DNA of 35,033 nt from a bacterium. GTDB lineage: Bacteria > Auribacterota > JABMQX01. Numbering within the stretch: position 1 is the first letter of the stretch; every line of letters starts with the position of its first letter. The translations under genes and the position numbers were made by a program. The notes under the pieces were generated by a model. That model was given only the letters and a program-made list of their open reading frames with translations, ran no database searches and was not told the DNA's origin. The stretch lies in assembly GCA_030691545.1 (NCBI GenBank), contig JAUYEE010000111.1:1-35033 (forward strand). The letters run 5' to 3'. Below are positions 15,856 to 24,562 of the stretch, in pieces.

Positions 15856-17391
15856 GTGCTGGCACAGGTTTACTCGAGCGCAATCTTCGGCATTGACGCC
15901 TACACGATGGAGATCGAGGTGGACTTCTCCCCCGCGAGGGAGCGGACGGTCGTGATTGTGGGTCTTCCGGACGCGGCGGTGAAGGAGAGCAAAGACCGGG
16001 TGTTCACGGCAATCAAGAATTCCGGATTCGTTCCTCCTCAGGGCTACATGACGATCAACCTCGCTCCGGCGGATATCAAGAAGGAAGGTCCGAGTTTCGA
16101 CCTGCCGATCGCGCTGGGGCTTCTGGCGGCGACGGGGCAGATTCGCAACGCCACTTTCAAGGATTCCGTGATTGTAGGCGAACTGGCGCTGAACGGAGCC
16201 GTGCGTCCGGTAAAGGGCGTCCTGCCCGTCGCGGTCGCCGCCAGGGACAAAGGGAAACGGGGGATTGTAGTCCCGGCGGATAACGCCGCGGAGGCGTCCG
16301 TCGTTGACGGCATTGACGCCTATCCCGTTCAGGACCTGGTTCAGGCGGCGAAGTTTCTCAACGGGGAGCTTCCCATCGAGCCGGTGAAACGGAACCTGAG
16401 GGAGGCGTTCGAGGAGGAGGCCAATTACCCGACTGACCTGAGCGACGTGAAGGGGCAGGAGCACGTCAAACGCGCGCTCGAGGTGGCGGTGGCGGGGTCT
16501 CACAACATCCTGATGCTCGGACCCCCCGGCGCCGGAAAGACGATGTTAGCGAAGTGCATCCCGACGATCATTCCGGAAATGAGCCTCGAGGAGGCGCTCG
16601 AGACAACGAAAATCCACAGCATCGTGGGGCTTCTCACGGCGAAGAATTACCTCGTTGCGATTCGCCCGTTCCGCAGCCCGCACCACACGGTATCGTACGC
16701 CGGCCTCATCGGCGGCGGGGCGGTCCCAAAGCCGGGCGAGGTGAGCCTGGCGCACAACGGGGTATTGTTTTTAGACGAGCTCCCGGAGTTCAACCGAAAC
16801 GTGTTGGAGGTTCTTCGCCAGCCGCTTGAGGAAGGAAGCGTCACCATCGTCCGCGCGACCGGCTCCCTGACCTTCCCGGCAAGTTTCATGTTAGCGGCGG
16901 CGATGAACCCGTGCCCCTGCGGCTATTTCACCGACCCGCGGCGGGAGTGCCGCTGCACACCGTCGCAGATTCACCGGTACATCTCTCGCATCTCCGGCCC
17001 GCTGATTGACCGCGTGGACATCCACGTGGACGTGCCAGCGCTGCGGTACAAGGAGTTGGCGGAGGAGTATTCCGGGGAGACCTCCGCCCAGGTCCGCCAG
17101 CGGGTCAACGAGGCGAGAAAGGTCCAGAGGGAGAGGTTCAAGGGACACCGTATTTTCTGTAACGGGGCGATGACCTCGCGGCACATCAAGAAGTTCTGCC
17201 AGCTCGACGGCGAAGGGCGAGAGGTTCTGAAGATGGCGATCAATGAACTGGGGATTAGCGCCCGCGCCTACGACAGAATCCTGAAGGTCTCCCGCACCAT
17301 CGCGGACCTCGAGCACTCACAGGACATCAAGGCCAACCACATCTCCGAAGCCATCCAATACCGCACCCTCGACCGCAGCCTGTGGCTGTGA
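15856..17391 (+). CDS. comM: YifB/ComM-family Mg-chelatase-like AAA+ ATPase
   Basis: A 511-residue protein with an N-terminal Lon-protease-like fold domain (about 1-170), an AAA+ Mg-chelatase ChlI-like domain and a C-terminal Mg_chelatase_C domain. Walker A is GPPGAGKT at 222-229 and Walker B is VLFLDE at 303-308. MNPCPCGYF (a Cys pair) and SGPLIDRVDIHVDV are family hallmarks. ComM of transformable bacteria is a hexameric helicase that promotes branch migration during natural transformation; the role elsewhere is less clear. The GTG start is chosen because the product begins VLAQVYSSAIFGIDAY, matching the family N-terminus. The Shine-Dalgarno sequence is weak. No competence genes are visible nearby. 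Confidence 0.93.
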   Translation: MLAQVYSSAIFGIDAYTMEIEVDFSPARERTVVIVGLPDAAVKESKDRVFTAIKNSGFVPPQGYMTINLAPADIKKEGPSFDLPIALGLLAATGQIRNATFKDSVIVGELALNGAVRPVKGVLPVAVAARDKGKRGIVVPADNAAEASVVDGIDAYPVQDLVQAAKFLNGELPIEPVKRNLREAFEEEANYPTDLSDVKGQEHVKRALEVAVAGSHNILMLGPPGAGKTMLAKCIPTIIPEMSLEEALETTKIHSIVGLLTAKNYLVAIRPFRSPHHTVSYAGLIGGGAVPKPGEVSLAHNGVLFLDELPEFNRNVLEVLRQPLEEGSVTIVRATGSLTFPASFMLAAAMNPCPCGYFTDPRRECRCTPSQIHRYISRISGPLIDRVDIHVDVPALRYKELAEEYSGETSAQVRQRVNEARKVQRERFKGHRIFCNGAMTSRHIKKFCQLDGEGREVLKMAINELGISARAYDRILKVSRTIADLEHSQDIKANHISEAIQYRTLDRSLWL

Positions 17392-17395
17392 GCCA

Positions 17396-17711
17396 CTATG
17401 TACTGTCCCTCATAAATTCGGTCACGTATTCACGGATGAATCCAGATGGTCGAGAAGCCCGCCTGCCCGTGTCGGCGCGCAGAGGTCACTCCAAATGAAA
17501 ACCCCGCTCCGCGCTCGCGGCGGTATCTACGTGCACGGCCAGGGGCTAAAGTCCCGCCGGTGGCGGGATGGCTAAAGGAGGATGCCGGCTGCCTGCCCGT
17601 TGGGCCTCGGCCAAGGAAGCCCGGCAAGTCAGGGCGCCCTTTGGGCTGAGTCGCGGCGATCCGGACCGTCGTGTACAATATGTGACCGTATTTGCGAAAG
17701 CCTGCACTTAG
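17396..17711 (+). mobile_element. MITE-like element, family A copy 1 (long variant)
   Basis: Non-coding element with imperfect terminal inverted repeats of about 36 bp. The left end reads CTATGTAC...AAATTCGGTCACGTATT; the complement of the right end reads CTAAGTGC...AAATACGGTCACATATT (about 24 of 36 match). The interior shares GATGAATCC, GAGAAGCCC and GGCTAAAGGAGGATGCCGGC with the other copies but is 75 bp longer. It begins 5 nt after the yifB stop. No target duplication is evident. Confidence 0.65.
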
Positions 17712-17823
17712 TCAGCCGAAAATCCTGAAAAAGGCCCTTGAGTGGGCGACGAGCCGGTGGTACATTGACAACACGTAGAATAACGGGTAGTGACTAACCC
17801 TCAAATTCATGGGAGGGGGCGCC

Positions 17824-18585
17824 ATGAGAAAGAGAAACTTCAAAAACACAGGGATAGGTCTGTCCATTCTCCTATCCGCAACCGCACTTCTCGATCTCCA
17901 GCTCTGTGGCGGGGGGAGAGTTACGGCGACACGCTCGGATGAGCCGATGAATGAGGCCGTCGTCACTTCCCGCGTCGTCGCTGAGCATCCGCCGATCGAA
18001 TTGGTCGAAAAAAGGGACGATCACACCCGCGTATGGGAGATTGTCCGAGAGGTAGAGACGATCCAGCCGCGCAGCCCGGTCTATTCGACAGGCCTGGGCT
18101 TCATCAGAGGGCGCGTGACAACTGATAGAGGGCTGCCCCTCACAGGTTGTTTTGTGGTTTTTTACGACCTTGCAAAAAAAAGGTTCCACGGCGAGGACAA
18201 TCTCTCTCGTTTGATCAGACATACGGCAGATGGGTGGTACGTGAGCCCACCGCTTAAGCCCGGAAGATACGCGGTGCTGGCTAGGTTCTACCCATCGCAT
18301 GAGTCGGCGGAGCGCATTTGGATTGGTTGGGCGCCTAAGGTGTCTGTGGAAGGTGGAAAGACCGCCACGGCCGATCTCACTGTCGTTTTCTTCGCAGACA
18401 GGTGGCCCGGGGCGATTGAGGCGACGATAGGCCCCGACCCGACTGAGGGCAAGCCTGATCCCGAGGTGGCTTTTAGGCCTGCTTTCAAGGTGGTCCCAGT
18501 CGCCGACCATGAGTTTTTTGGAATCTTCTTGAAGTTCGTCAGCGTATACGAGCGTTTGCTTAGGCCAAGCGCCCCTGAGAAGTAG
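17824..18585 (+). CDS. Secreted hypothetical protein with a carboxypeptidase-regulatory-like domain
   Basis: A 253-residue exported protein of unknown function. An N-terminal signal segment (KNTGIGLSILLSATALLDL) ends near C28; DLQLC is a poor lipobox, so lipidation is doubtful. Residues about 90-190 read like a CarboxypepD_reg or Cna-B-type beta sandwich: GFIRGRVTTDRGLPLTGCFVVFYD, then GWYVSPPLKPGRYAVLARF, the usual G-Y-x3-L-x-PG-x-Y spacing. Such domains are structural or bind sugars. The ATG at 17824 is fixed by GGGAGGGGG upstream; an earlier in-frame ATG at 17809 lies before that site. A TTGACA at 17765-17770 lies upstream but has only a weak -10 (TAGTGA). The 295 nt after the gene show nothing recognised. 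Confidence 0.7.
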   Translation: MRKRNFKNTGIGLSILLSATALLDLQLCGGGRVTATRSDEPMNEAVVTSRVVAEHPPIELVEKRDDHTRVWEIVREVETIQPRSPVYSTGLGFIRGRVTTDRGLPLTGCFVVFYDLAKKRFHGEDNLSRLIRHTADGWYVSPPLKPGRYAVLARFYPSHESAERIWIGWAPKVSVEGGKTATADLTVVFFADRWPGAIEATIGPDPTEGKPDPEVAFRPAFKVVPVADHEFFGIFLKFVSVYERLLRPSAPEK

Positions 18586-18880
18586 TAGGCTGGCCACAGG
18601 AGCATCTGATCTCAGGTATCACCAAGAACCACGCACAGGGCGCACGGGCGTCCCCTCTTTTCCTGTGGAATCTCGCTGTCTTGCCCGCTGGATCCGCCGG
18701 GGTGAGTTGGGTCGTGAGACTGAGCGATTGCGACATCATGGGGTGGTGCCGAGTCTGTGATGAAGGTGAGACTCTGTGTTTCTGAAAGACACGGTTGTTC
18801 CCGGCATACAGCAGTGAGAACCACGCGCAACGACAGGACGCGATCCCGTAGGGAACCGGCACGCCCTGTGCAAACAAAGG

Positions 18881-20929
18881 TCAATGCCCGCTGGCGATGG
18901 GCATTTCGGGATACGGTTTCAGGTAGAACACCACCCAGAACTGGTTCTCATCCTCCCTGTGGCGGAACGAGAACGCGGACTGCCAGTCGTGAAGGTCGCG
19001 GTAGAGAGCGACCTCGACCTCCTCCAGTTCGTTGGTCTCGAACTCGTATCGCTCGTACACTTTGATCGCCCAGTTCGAGTTGATGCGATAGTAGAACTCC
19101 GAGGCGAGGAGGTCGCTCTCTTCGAGACGGTGGCGGTATTCGATATTGGCGGCCCACTTGTCCGTGTTGAACACCGTGAACTGGGTGTTGAATTCGTCGA
19201 GGGTCCCGTCGTAAGGATCAATCCGAGCGTCCGTCTCGAACTTGAGGTTGTTCGAGGGCCAGATTTCCATGTCGAGAAACAGGTCGGAGAAGCTATTGCC
19301 CTCGGGGCTTTCCTTGGGGAAGTAGTAGGTGTAGAAATCGAAGTCAATGAGGTCCCAGGTTCGCTGTCTCCGCTTCGTCTGGAGTTTGTTGCGGACGCCG
19401 AGGCGAAACTGATTCATGTAGTCCACCTCATCCACGGGGTCAAAGTGAAGCAGCTCCTCTGGCTCCACCGTGGGGTCCGGGGCGTACGCGTACGTGATGG
19501 ACGGCTCGACGACATGGCGAAGGGCGTCAATGCCGAGCTTGGGGTTCTGCACGTCCCAGGTCCGGAAAATCTTCGTGAACAACTCCATCTCTGTGCCCGC
19601 AGCGCCGCGAAAGAGGTCGTCGTCCTCGACGCCTTCGCTGAAGTATGTTCCGCGAAACCAAATCCGAGGAACCGCGACCAGCCACCCGAAGTATTTCCGC
19701 GGGTAAGAGAACTGATGAAACGTGTCGAACCGGATCGTGTCGTAGGAGGGTTCCGCGTCGTCGGCGAACTCCTGCCGGAGATTCACGAAGCTGTTGATCC
19801 CACGGTAGTAAATGGGCGTCCCCGCGATGCGCTGGTTTCGGATGTCCATCGAGACCTCCGGGAGACGCTCGGTGACGTTGAAGAAGTCATTGAGGCGCTT
19901 CCGCACGAAAAGGCTGAGAGTGTACCGGGGGTCGTATCGAGTGATGTTGACGAAGCTGCGGGGCTGTAGCTCATCCTCGAAGCGGTCGCGGAAGAACTCG
20001 TCGAGGAACTCCGCGTCGCTGAGCTTGTTAATCTCGACGGTAGCGACGGTGTTATTGCCGAGGTCCTGGACCTGCCCGTAGTGGATTCGGTATCGCTGGT
20101 CGTGGACGACTTTCCCGTCGGGGAGCTCGCGATGGTCGTCGTTCGCATAGTAAGTTTCGAGCAACCCCTTCCCGCCTTTGGTCTGGAATGCCGCGTCCAC
20201 CCCGCCCGCGACGCCGTTTTTCTGGCGATAGTCGAGGTGGAAGGTGGTCTTCACCCCTTTGATGATGGTGTTGTAAGCGGTCAGAAGATAAGCGCCCCAG
20301 TCCGAATTGTGCCCCGGGGAAATGGTGAACGGGAAGCGCGTATCATCGAGGCGATGGCTGTACTTCGGTACATAGAGGATCGGGATTTTCCCGATGTACA
20401 CGGCAGCTTTCCTCGCGACGACTTTCTCGTCCACGTGCAGCAGGATTTCTTTCGCCTGGATGCGCCAGTGCGGTTTCAGGTAATCGCAGGTTGTGACGTA
20501 GCCGTTCTCGACTTTGTAAACGCCGGGAGAGACGCGGGTGATCGTCTCGCCCCAGCCGTACCAGGGATACATCGCGCTGGCGGCGAAGCGGGTGACGCCC
20601 TCGCCCGTGTTCACGTCGTAGCGCATGCCCTCGCCGGAGATGAACTGCTTCCCCCTGCGAAAGAGAATCGTCCCCTCGGCTTCGACGATGCCTTCCTTCT
20701 TCCAGTAGCTGACCTTGTCGGCGGTGAGGGATGTGTCGCCGTAAGTCATCCGGACGTTCCCCTCGTACGAGAAGATGTTGCCGGCCTCTTTGATGGTGAA
20801 CATGTCAGCTTCAAACACGGGGAAGGTCTTCTCTGGTCCGGCCGGCTGCTCGGCGAGGAGGGAGTGGATGGGCAGGAACGTCACGAGGGCGAAGACAAAA
20901 GATGAAAACAACTTCGCGCTATTGCTCAT
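18881..20929 (-). CDS. lptD: LPS-assembly outer-membrane protein LptD
   Basis: Outer-membrane translocon subunit that inserts lipopolysaccharide into the outer leaflet. Residues 1-26 are a signal peptide. About 40-120 form the periplasmic OstA/LptA-like beta-jellyroll (IFSYEGNVRMTYGDTSLTAD, GTILFRRGKQFISGEGMRYD). The barrel region begins with the hallmark KIPILYVPKY near residue 185 and continues with alternating aromatic strands to the end. At 682 residues it is somewhat shorter than proteobacterial LptD. The start ATG overlaps the epimerase stop by 11 nt, so the two are translated together. Presence of LptD is good evidence for an LPS-bearing diderm. No lptA/B/E genes are in view. Confidence 0.9.
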   Translation of the reverse strand: MSNSAKLFSSFVFALVTFLPIHSLLAEQPAGPEKTFPVFEADMFTIKEAGNIFSYEGNVRMTYGDTSLTADKVSYWKKEGIVEAEGTILFRRGKQFISGEGMRYDVNTGEGVTRFAASAMYPWYGWGETITRVSPGVYKVENGYVTTCDYLKPHWRIQAKEILLHVDEKVVARKAAVYIGKIPILYVPKYSHRLDDTRFPFTISPGHNSDWGAYLLTAYNTIIKGVKTTFHLDYRQKNGVAGGVDAAFQTKGGKGLLETYYANDDHRELPDGKVVHDQRYRIHYGQVQDLGNNTVATVEINKLSDAEFLDEFFRDRFEDELQPRSFVNITRYDPRYTLSLFVRKRLNDFFNVTERLPEVSMDIRNQRIAGTPIYYRGINSFVNLRQEFADDAEPSYDTIRFDTFHQFSYPRKYFGWLVAVPRIWFRGTYFSEGVEDDDLFRGAAGTEMELFTKIFRTWDVQNPKLGIDALRHVVEPSITYAYAPDPTVEPEELLHFDPVDEVDYMNQFRLGVRNKLQTKRRQRTWDLIDFDFYTYYFPKESPEGNSFSDLFLDMEIWPSNNLKFETDARIDPYDGTLDEFNTQFTVFNTDKWAANIEYRHRLEESDLLASEFYYRINSNWAIKVYERYEFETNELEEVEVALYRDLHDWQSAFSFRHREDENQFWVVFYLKPYPEMPIASGH

Positions 20930-21896
20930 TCGCCATCTCCTTTTTCAGATACTCGATGGTGCGGCGAAGAATCTCGTCAATTCCGTGCCGGGGCGTGAAC
21001 CCGGTGGTTGCCTGGAGCTTGGAAATATCGGGAACACGGTATCTCATGTCCTCAAAGCCCCGGTCGTACGCCCGGTCATAAGGAATGAACTGAATCGGCG
21101 AACGGCTGCCGGAGAGGCGCTTCACTTTCTCCGCGAGTTCGAGGATGGTCACCTTTTCACCGGACCCGACGTTGAACACGTCGCCCTCGCAGGACGGGTC
21201 CGCCATGAGGCGCAGGGTCACTTCGATCGCGTCCTCCACATCCATGAAACTCCGCGTCTGCTGCCCGTCCGAATAGACGGGTATCGGCTCGCCTCTCAAT
21301 GCCGCAGTCACGAACCGGGGCACAACCATGCCGTACTGCCCGACCTGCCGCGGGCCGCAGACATTGAAGAAGCGGCCCACGACCGCCGGCAGTCCTTTCT
21401 CGCGACTATACGCAAAGGCAAGCAGTTCGTCCAGTGCTTTGCTCGTGGAATACCCCCACCGGCTGATGGTGGTGGAGCCGATAATCCGGTCGTCCTCTTC
21501 CTTGAATCGCTCCCTTTCGCTCTTCCCATAAATCTCAGACGAGGAGGCGATGAACACTTTCTTGCCGCGAGCGGCAGCCTCCGCGAGAACGTAATGAGCC
21601 CCCAACGTGTTGACGATGAGTGAGTGGAGCGGGCTTTCGATGACCAGCTTGACCCCAACCGCCGCCGCGAGGTGGAACACTCTGTCGCATTCCGAGACGC
21701 AGCGGGCGACCAACTCGCGGTCCGTGACGCTGCCCTGGAAGAAATGGAAACGGGGATTGTCCTTGACCGGCGCCAGATTCTTGACGGACCCGGTGGACAG
21801 GTCGTCAATAACGACGACGGAATCCCCTTCCGAAAGTAGCCGCTCGCACAGATGCGAGCCGATGAATCCGGCGCCTCCGGTAACCAGCGATTTCAC
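20919..21896 (-). CDS. NAD-dependent sugar-nucleotide epimerase/dehydratase
   Basis: Extended short-chain dehydrogenase/reductase of 325 residues acting on a nucleotide sugar. The Rossmann motif GGAGFIG is at 7-13, the catalytic Ser lies in SSSEIYG (118-124), and the Tyr-Lys pair is Y149-x3-K153. VGRFFNVCGPRQ and GDVFNVGSGEKVTILELA are typical of the UDP-glucose 4-epimerase/UDP-glucuronate decarboxylase/GDP-mannose branch; the exact substrate cannot be fixed. The start is GTG 21896 with AAAGG about 12 nt upstream. It overlaps lptD, suggesting a role in supplying LPS or O-antigen sugars. Confidence 0.88.
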   Translation of the reverse strand: MKSLVTGGAGFIGSHLCERLLSEGDSVVVIDDLSTGSVKNLAPVKDNPRFHFFQGSVTDRELVARCVSECDRVFHLAAAVGVKLVIESPLHSLIVNTLGAHYVLAEAAARGKKVFIASSSEIYGKSERERFKEEDDRIIGSTTISRWGYSTSKALDELLAFAYSREKGLPAVVGRFFNVCGPRQVGQYGMVVPRFVTAALRGEPIPVYSDGQQTRSFMDVEDAIEVTLRLMADPSCEGDVFNVGSGEKVTILELAEKVKRLSGSRSPIQFIPYDRAYDRGFEDMRYRVPDISKLQATTGFTPRHGIDEILRRTIEYLKKEMANEQ

Positions 21897-21922
21897 AACG
21901 CAGCGACCTTTCTTATCAGAAC

Positions 21923-22163
21923 GTTTGTTCTGCGTCGCGCAGGATCCGTCACGTATTCACGGATGAATCCAGGCCGTCGAGAAGCCCGGCTGAAGCCGGC
22001 TCCGGGCAACAATGTTCGCACCTTCCATACCACCGCCTAAAGACGGTGGCTAAAGGAGGATGCCGGCTGAAGCCGGCAAGCCGGGACGTCGTTTGGCCTG
22101 AGTCGTCGCGGTCCCGACCCTTGTGTCTCACAGGTGACAGGATTTGCGAAACTTTGTACTTAA
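21923..22163 (+). mobile_element. MITE-like element, family A copy 2
   Basis: Shares the family A order: GTCACGTATTCACGGATGAA at 21948, GAGAAGCCCGGCTGAAGCC, CCACCGCCTAAAGACGGTGG, GGCTAAAGGAGGATGCC, GTGACAGGATTTGCGAAA and the right end GTACTTAA. Distances match the 241-bp copies. The first 20-25 bp of the left end have diverged, so that boundary is set by length only. It abuts a family B element. Confidence 0.6.
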
Positions 22164-22467
22164 TGGTCCTTGCGCGCTGAAGAGAAAACAGGGTGCTTCA
22201 TGCAGCCAACGGGGTCTTTCTCCGAGCGCCAGGTAACCCTCTCGGGAGGGGCCGCGGGGCCGGAACCCTGTCTTGCTTTCCTGCCGGCTTCAGCCGGCTT
22301 TTGTCCGTTAGCCACAGGCTTCAGCCTGTGGTCGGCGCCTCCCGTAAGTATTCTTTTCAGCCGCCTTCAGGCGGGCTTCTCGATGAAAGGCTTCAGCCAG
22401 AGAGTCGAACGCCTTGGCCCTTGCTGTCCTCCATCGGCGGCTCCATTGTCCGTGCAATCCTCATTCG
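22160..22467 (+). mobile_element. MITE-like element, family B copy 1
   Basis: 308-bp element. The left end reads TTAATGGTCCTTGCGCGC; the complement of the right end reads CGAATGAGGATTGCACGGAC. The interior holds GCCGGCTTCAGCCGGC, CCACAGGCTTCAGCCTGTGG and GCCTTCAGGCGGGCTTCTCG. It matches 29521-29830 along its length, including both ends. It starts exactly where family A copy 2 ends. Together they fill the gap between the epimerase and ABC permease genes, leaving 22468-22553 unexplained. Confidence 0.6.
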
Positions 22468-22553
22468 TTCCGAAGCCAATTGCTCGAAAAACTGGACACC
22501 CGACGGCGACGGCCGGAACGGCGCCACGCGCAGCCCCCGGCGAGTATCTCTTT

Positions 22554-23294
22554 TCACTCCCAGCGGAACGTCTTCGCGGAAACGATGACGCAGACGACCA
22601 GCAGCCCTGCGAGAAACCCGACTTCCTTCAGATGGGCGCTCCAGGCGCCGCCCTCCCACAGCCCTCTCAGCAGGTTGACCACGTGCGTCAGGGGGAGAAC
22701 CTGCGCGTACCGCTGAACCGTTTCGGGCAAGGGCATCGGAATAACCGAGCCTGACAAAAACATCATTGGAAAATATACCACCATGGAACTTGTCTGCGCA
22801 CTGCGAGCGGTCGCCATCACGCTTGCCAAAACGAATCCTAACCCGAAAATGCTCAGAGAGGAAAGCACAAAGGCCGGCAGGACGTTGATAAGGCTGCCCT
22901 GAAGACGAAGCCCATAGACAAGCTCTCCGATAACGACCAGAATCGCCATGCCCGCGGCCGTCATCACGAAGTGAACCAAAACCTGGGCGGCGAGAATCAC
23001 GGGCGGGCGAAGCGGCGTGGCGAGCTGGCGGCGAAAGACGCCCTTCTCGCGGTACGACGAGACAACGGTTGCCAGAGACACCAGTCCGGTGGTTCCAATG
23101 ACCATCGCCGTATAGCCGGGAATCATCCGGTCCACGAATCCCTTCCCCCCGAGGTCGCGGATGGGCCTGTTGCCAAACATACTGCCAAACAGCACCATCA
23201 CCATCAGGGGAAAACCGAGGGAGAAGAACACCGCTGCCGGGTCCCGAAGAAAGAGCTTCATCTCCATGCAGGTCAATTTCCACAAGCTGCGCAA
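22554..23294 (-). CDS. ABC-2 type transporter permease
   Basis: Integral membrane subunit of an ABC exporter, 246 residues with six predicted hydrophobic spans. It begins with the ABC-2 pattern MEMKLFLRDPAAVFFSLGFPLMV-like (Arg-Asp-Pro before the first span). It ends with the conserved FLSGSVIPMPLPETVQRYAQVLPLTHVVNLLRG region, split here as FLSGSVIPMPLPETV and LPLTHVVNLLRG. The substrate is unknown; such exporters move drugs, lipids or polysaccharides. A TTG start is chosen because GGAGG lies 7 nt upstream; the ATG 27 nt further in is the alternative. It lies 12 nt after the ATPase gene, clearly in one operon. Confidence 0.88.
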   Translation of the reverse strand: MRSLWKLTCMEMKLFLRDPAAVFFSLGFPLMVMVLFGSMFGNRPIRDLGGKGFVDRMIPGYTAMVIGTTGLVSLATVVSSYREKGVFRRQLATPLRPPVILAAQVLVHFVMTAAGMAILVVIGELVYGLRLQGSLINVLPAFVLSSLSIFGLGFVLASVMATARSAQTSSMVVYFPMMFLSGSVIPMPLPETVQRYAQVLPLTHVVNLLRGLWEGGAWSAHLKEVGFLAGLLVVCVIVSAKTFRWE

Positions 23295-23306
23295 GCGACA
23301 CCTCCG

Positions 23307-24269
23307 TCAGTCTCGCATTTCATGTCCGGTCACCGTCAGAAAAACGTCTTCGAGATTCGGCTGTTCCGTGCGAAGGTCGCGAAAAGGGATGCGTTTCGAG
23401 GCGAGTGCGTTCACCACCTCCACAACCACCATATCGCCTCGCCCGTAAACGACGATGCGCTCGCCAATCGTCTCGACGCGAGTCACGCCGGGCAGCCGGC
23501 ACAGCGGCTGCGGGTCGAAGGGTCCTTCAACTGTGAATACCACCCGATTCTCGGCGCCGAGGCTGCGGATCAGGTTCTCGGGTGTGTCCAGTGCGACGAT
23601 CCGACCGCGGTCCATAATCGCGACGCGGTCGCACAATCGCTCCGCTTCCTCCATGAAGTGAGTCGTGAGGAAAACAGTCTTGCCCTTTTCTCGAATCCCG
23701 CGTACGAGTTCCCACATGGCGCGCCGGGCGTGGGGGTCCAAACCCGTCGTCAGCTCGTCGAAAAATACCAACTCCGGGTCGTTCACCAGAGCCAGAGCCA
23801 CAAAGAGACGCTGCCTCTGCCCCCCGGAAAGACTCTCAAACGCCGCGTTGCGTTTTTCCGTCAACCCCAATTGCTCCAGGAGGGCCCTCCAATCCGCGGC
23901 CCGCGAGTAGAAGGATGCGAATAGCTCCATCGCTTCCCAGACTTTGATGCGCTCTTGAAGCGCCGACTGCTGAAGTTGCACCCCTATGCGAGCACGAAGT
24001 GCATATCCGTCGCGTCGAGGATCCAGGTCGAAAACCCTGATGTTGCCGGAATCAGGACGGCGAAGTCCCTCAATGCACTCGATGGTAGTCGTCTTGCCCG
24101 CTCCGTTTGGCCCGACCATCCCGAAAATCTCCGCTTCGTGAACGTCAAACGAGACATCATCTGCGGCGACGACAGAGTTATAGGTCTTCCGCAGGCGCTC
24201 GACTCGCACAGCAACATTGCGTTCGCTTCGCTTTGCCTTTTCTTCATCCATGTCGGTTTCCCGCAGCAA
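23307..24269 (-). CDS. ABC exporter ATP-binding protein
   Basis: ATPase subunit of the exporter, 320 residues. Walker A GPNGAGKTT is at about 53-61, the Q-loop is VQLQQSAL, the signature is LSGGQRQRL and Walker B is LVFFDELTTGLD (Glu-Leu where Glu-Pro is commoner). The switch His is in TTHFMEEAERLCDR. A C-terminal accessory domain of about 80 residues follows, ending PNLEDVFLTVTG as in DrrA/CcmA-type proteins. The TTG at 24269 is chosen because AGGAG lies 7 nt upstream; ATG 24251 is the alternative and the GTG at 24275 is too close to that site. It is co-transcribed with the permease. Confidence 0.92.
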   Translation of the reverse strand: MLRETDMDEEKAKRSERNVAVRVERLRKTYNSVVAADDVSFDVHEAEIFGMVGPNGAGKTTTIECIEGLRRPDSGNIRVFDLDPRRDGYALRARIGVQLQQSALQERIKVWEAMELFASFYSRAADWRALLEQLGLTEKRNAAFESLSGGQRQRLFVALALVNDPELVFFDELTTGLDPHARRAMWELVRGIREKGKTVFLTTHFMEEAERLCDRVAIMDRGRIVALDTPENLIRSLGAENRVVFTVEGPFDPQPLCRLPGVTRVETIGERIVVYGRGDMVVVEVVNALASKRIPFRDLRTEQPNLEDVFLTVTGHEMRD

Positions 24270-24321
24270 TCTCACACTCCTGTTGTACCGCAGGCCTCCT
24301 GCCTGCCTGCGTCCTGAGGCC

Positions 24322-24562
24322 CAAAGTACAGCTCTTCACAAATCCGGTCACGTGTCATAGACGAGGACCCGGACCGCCGCCACTTACGCTGAACGACCTC
24401 CCAGCTTGCCGGCTTCAGCCGGCATCCTCCTTTAGCCACCGTCTTTAGGCGGTGGTATGGGAGGAGCGAACATTATTGCCCGGAGCCGGCTTTAGCCGGG
24501 CTTCTCGACCATTCGGATTCATCCGTGAATACGTGACGGAACTTACCAAACACGTTACTAAG
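24322..24562 (-). mobile_element. MITE-like element, family A copy 3
   Basis: 241-bp copy in reverse orientation. Its left end (complement CTTAGTAACG...GTTCCGTCACGTATTC) lies at 24562 and its right end (CAAAGTACAGC...AAATCCGGTCACGTG) at 24322. The interior palindromes GCCGGCTTCAGCCGGC and CCACCGTCTTTAGGCGGTGG are present. The terminal CTTAG supplies the TAG stop codon of serS. Confidence 0.7.

Noticed and set aside
15745..16503. 252-codon minus-strand ORF over the yifB start
   Set aside because: Antisense to the yifB N-terminal domain and its promoter; no recognisable protein features.
18884..19969. 361-codon plus-strand ORF inside lptD
   Set aside because: Antisense shadow of lptD in GC-rich codons; no Shine-Dalgarno or family motif, whereas lptD is clear.
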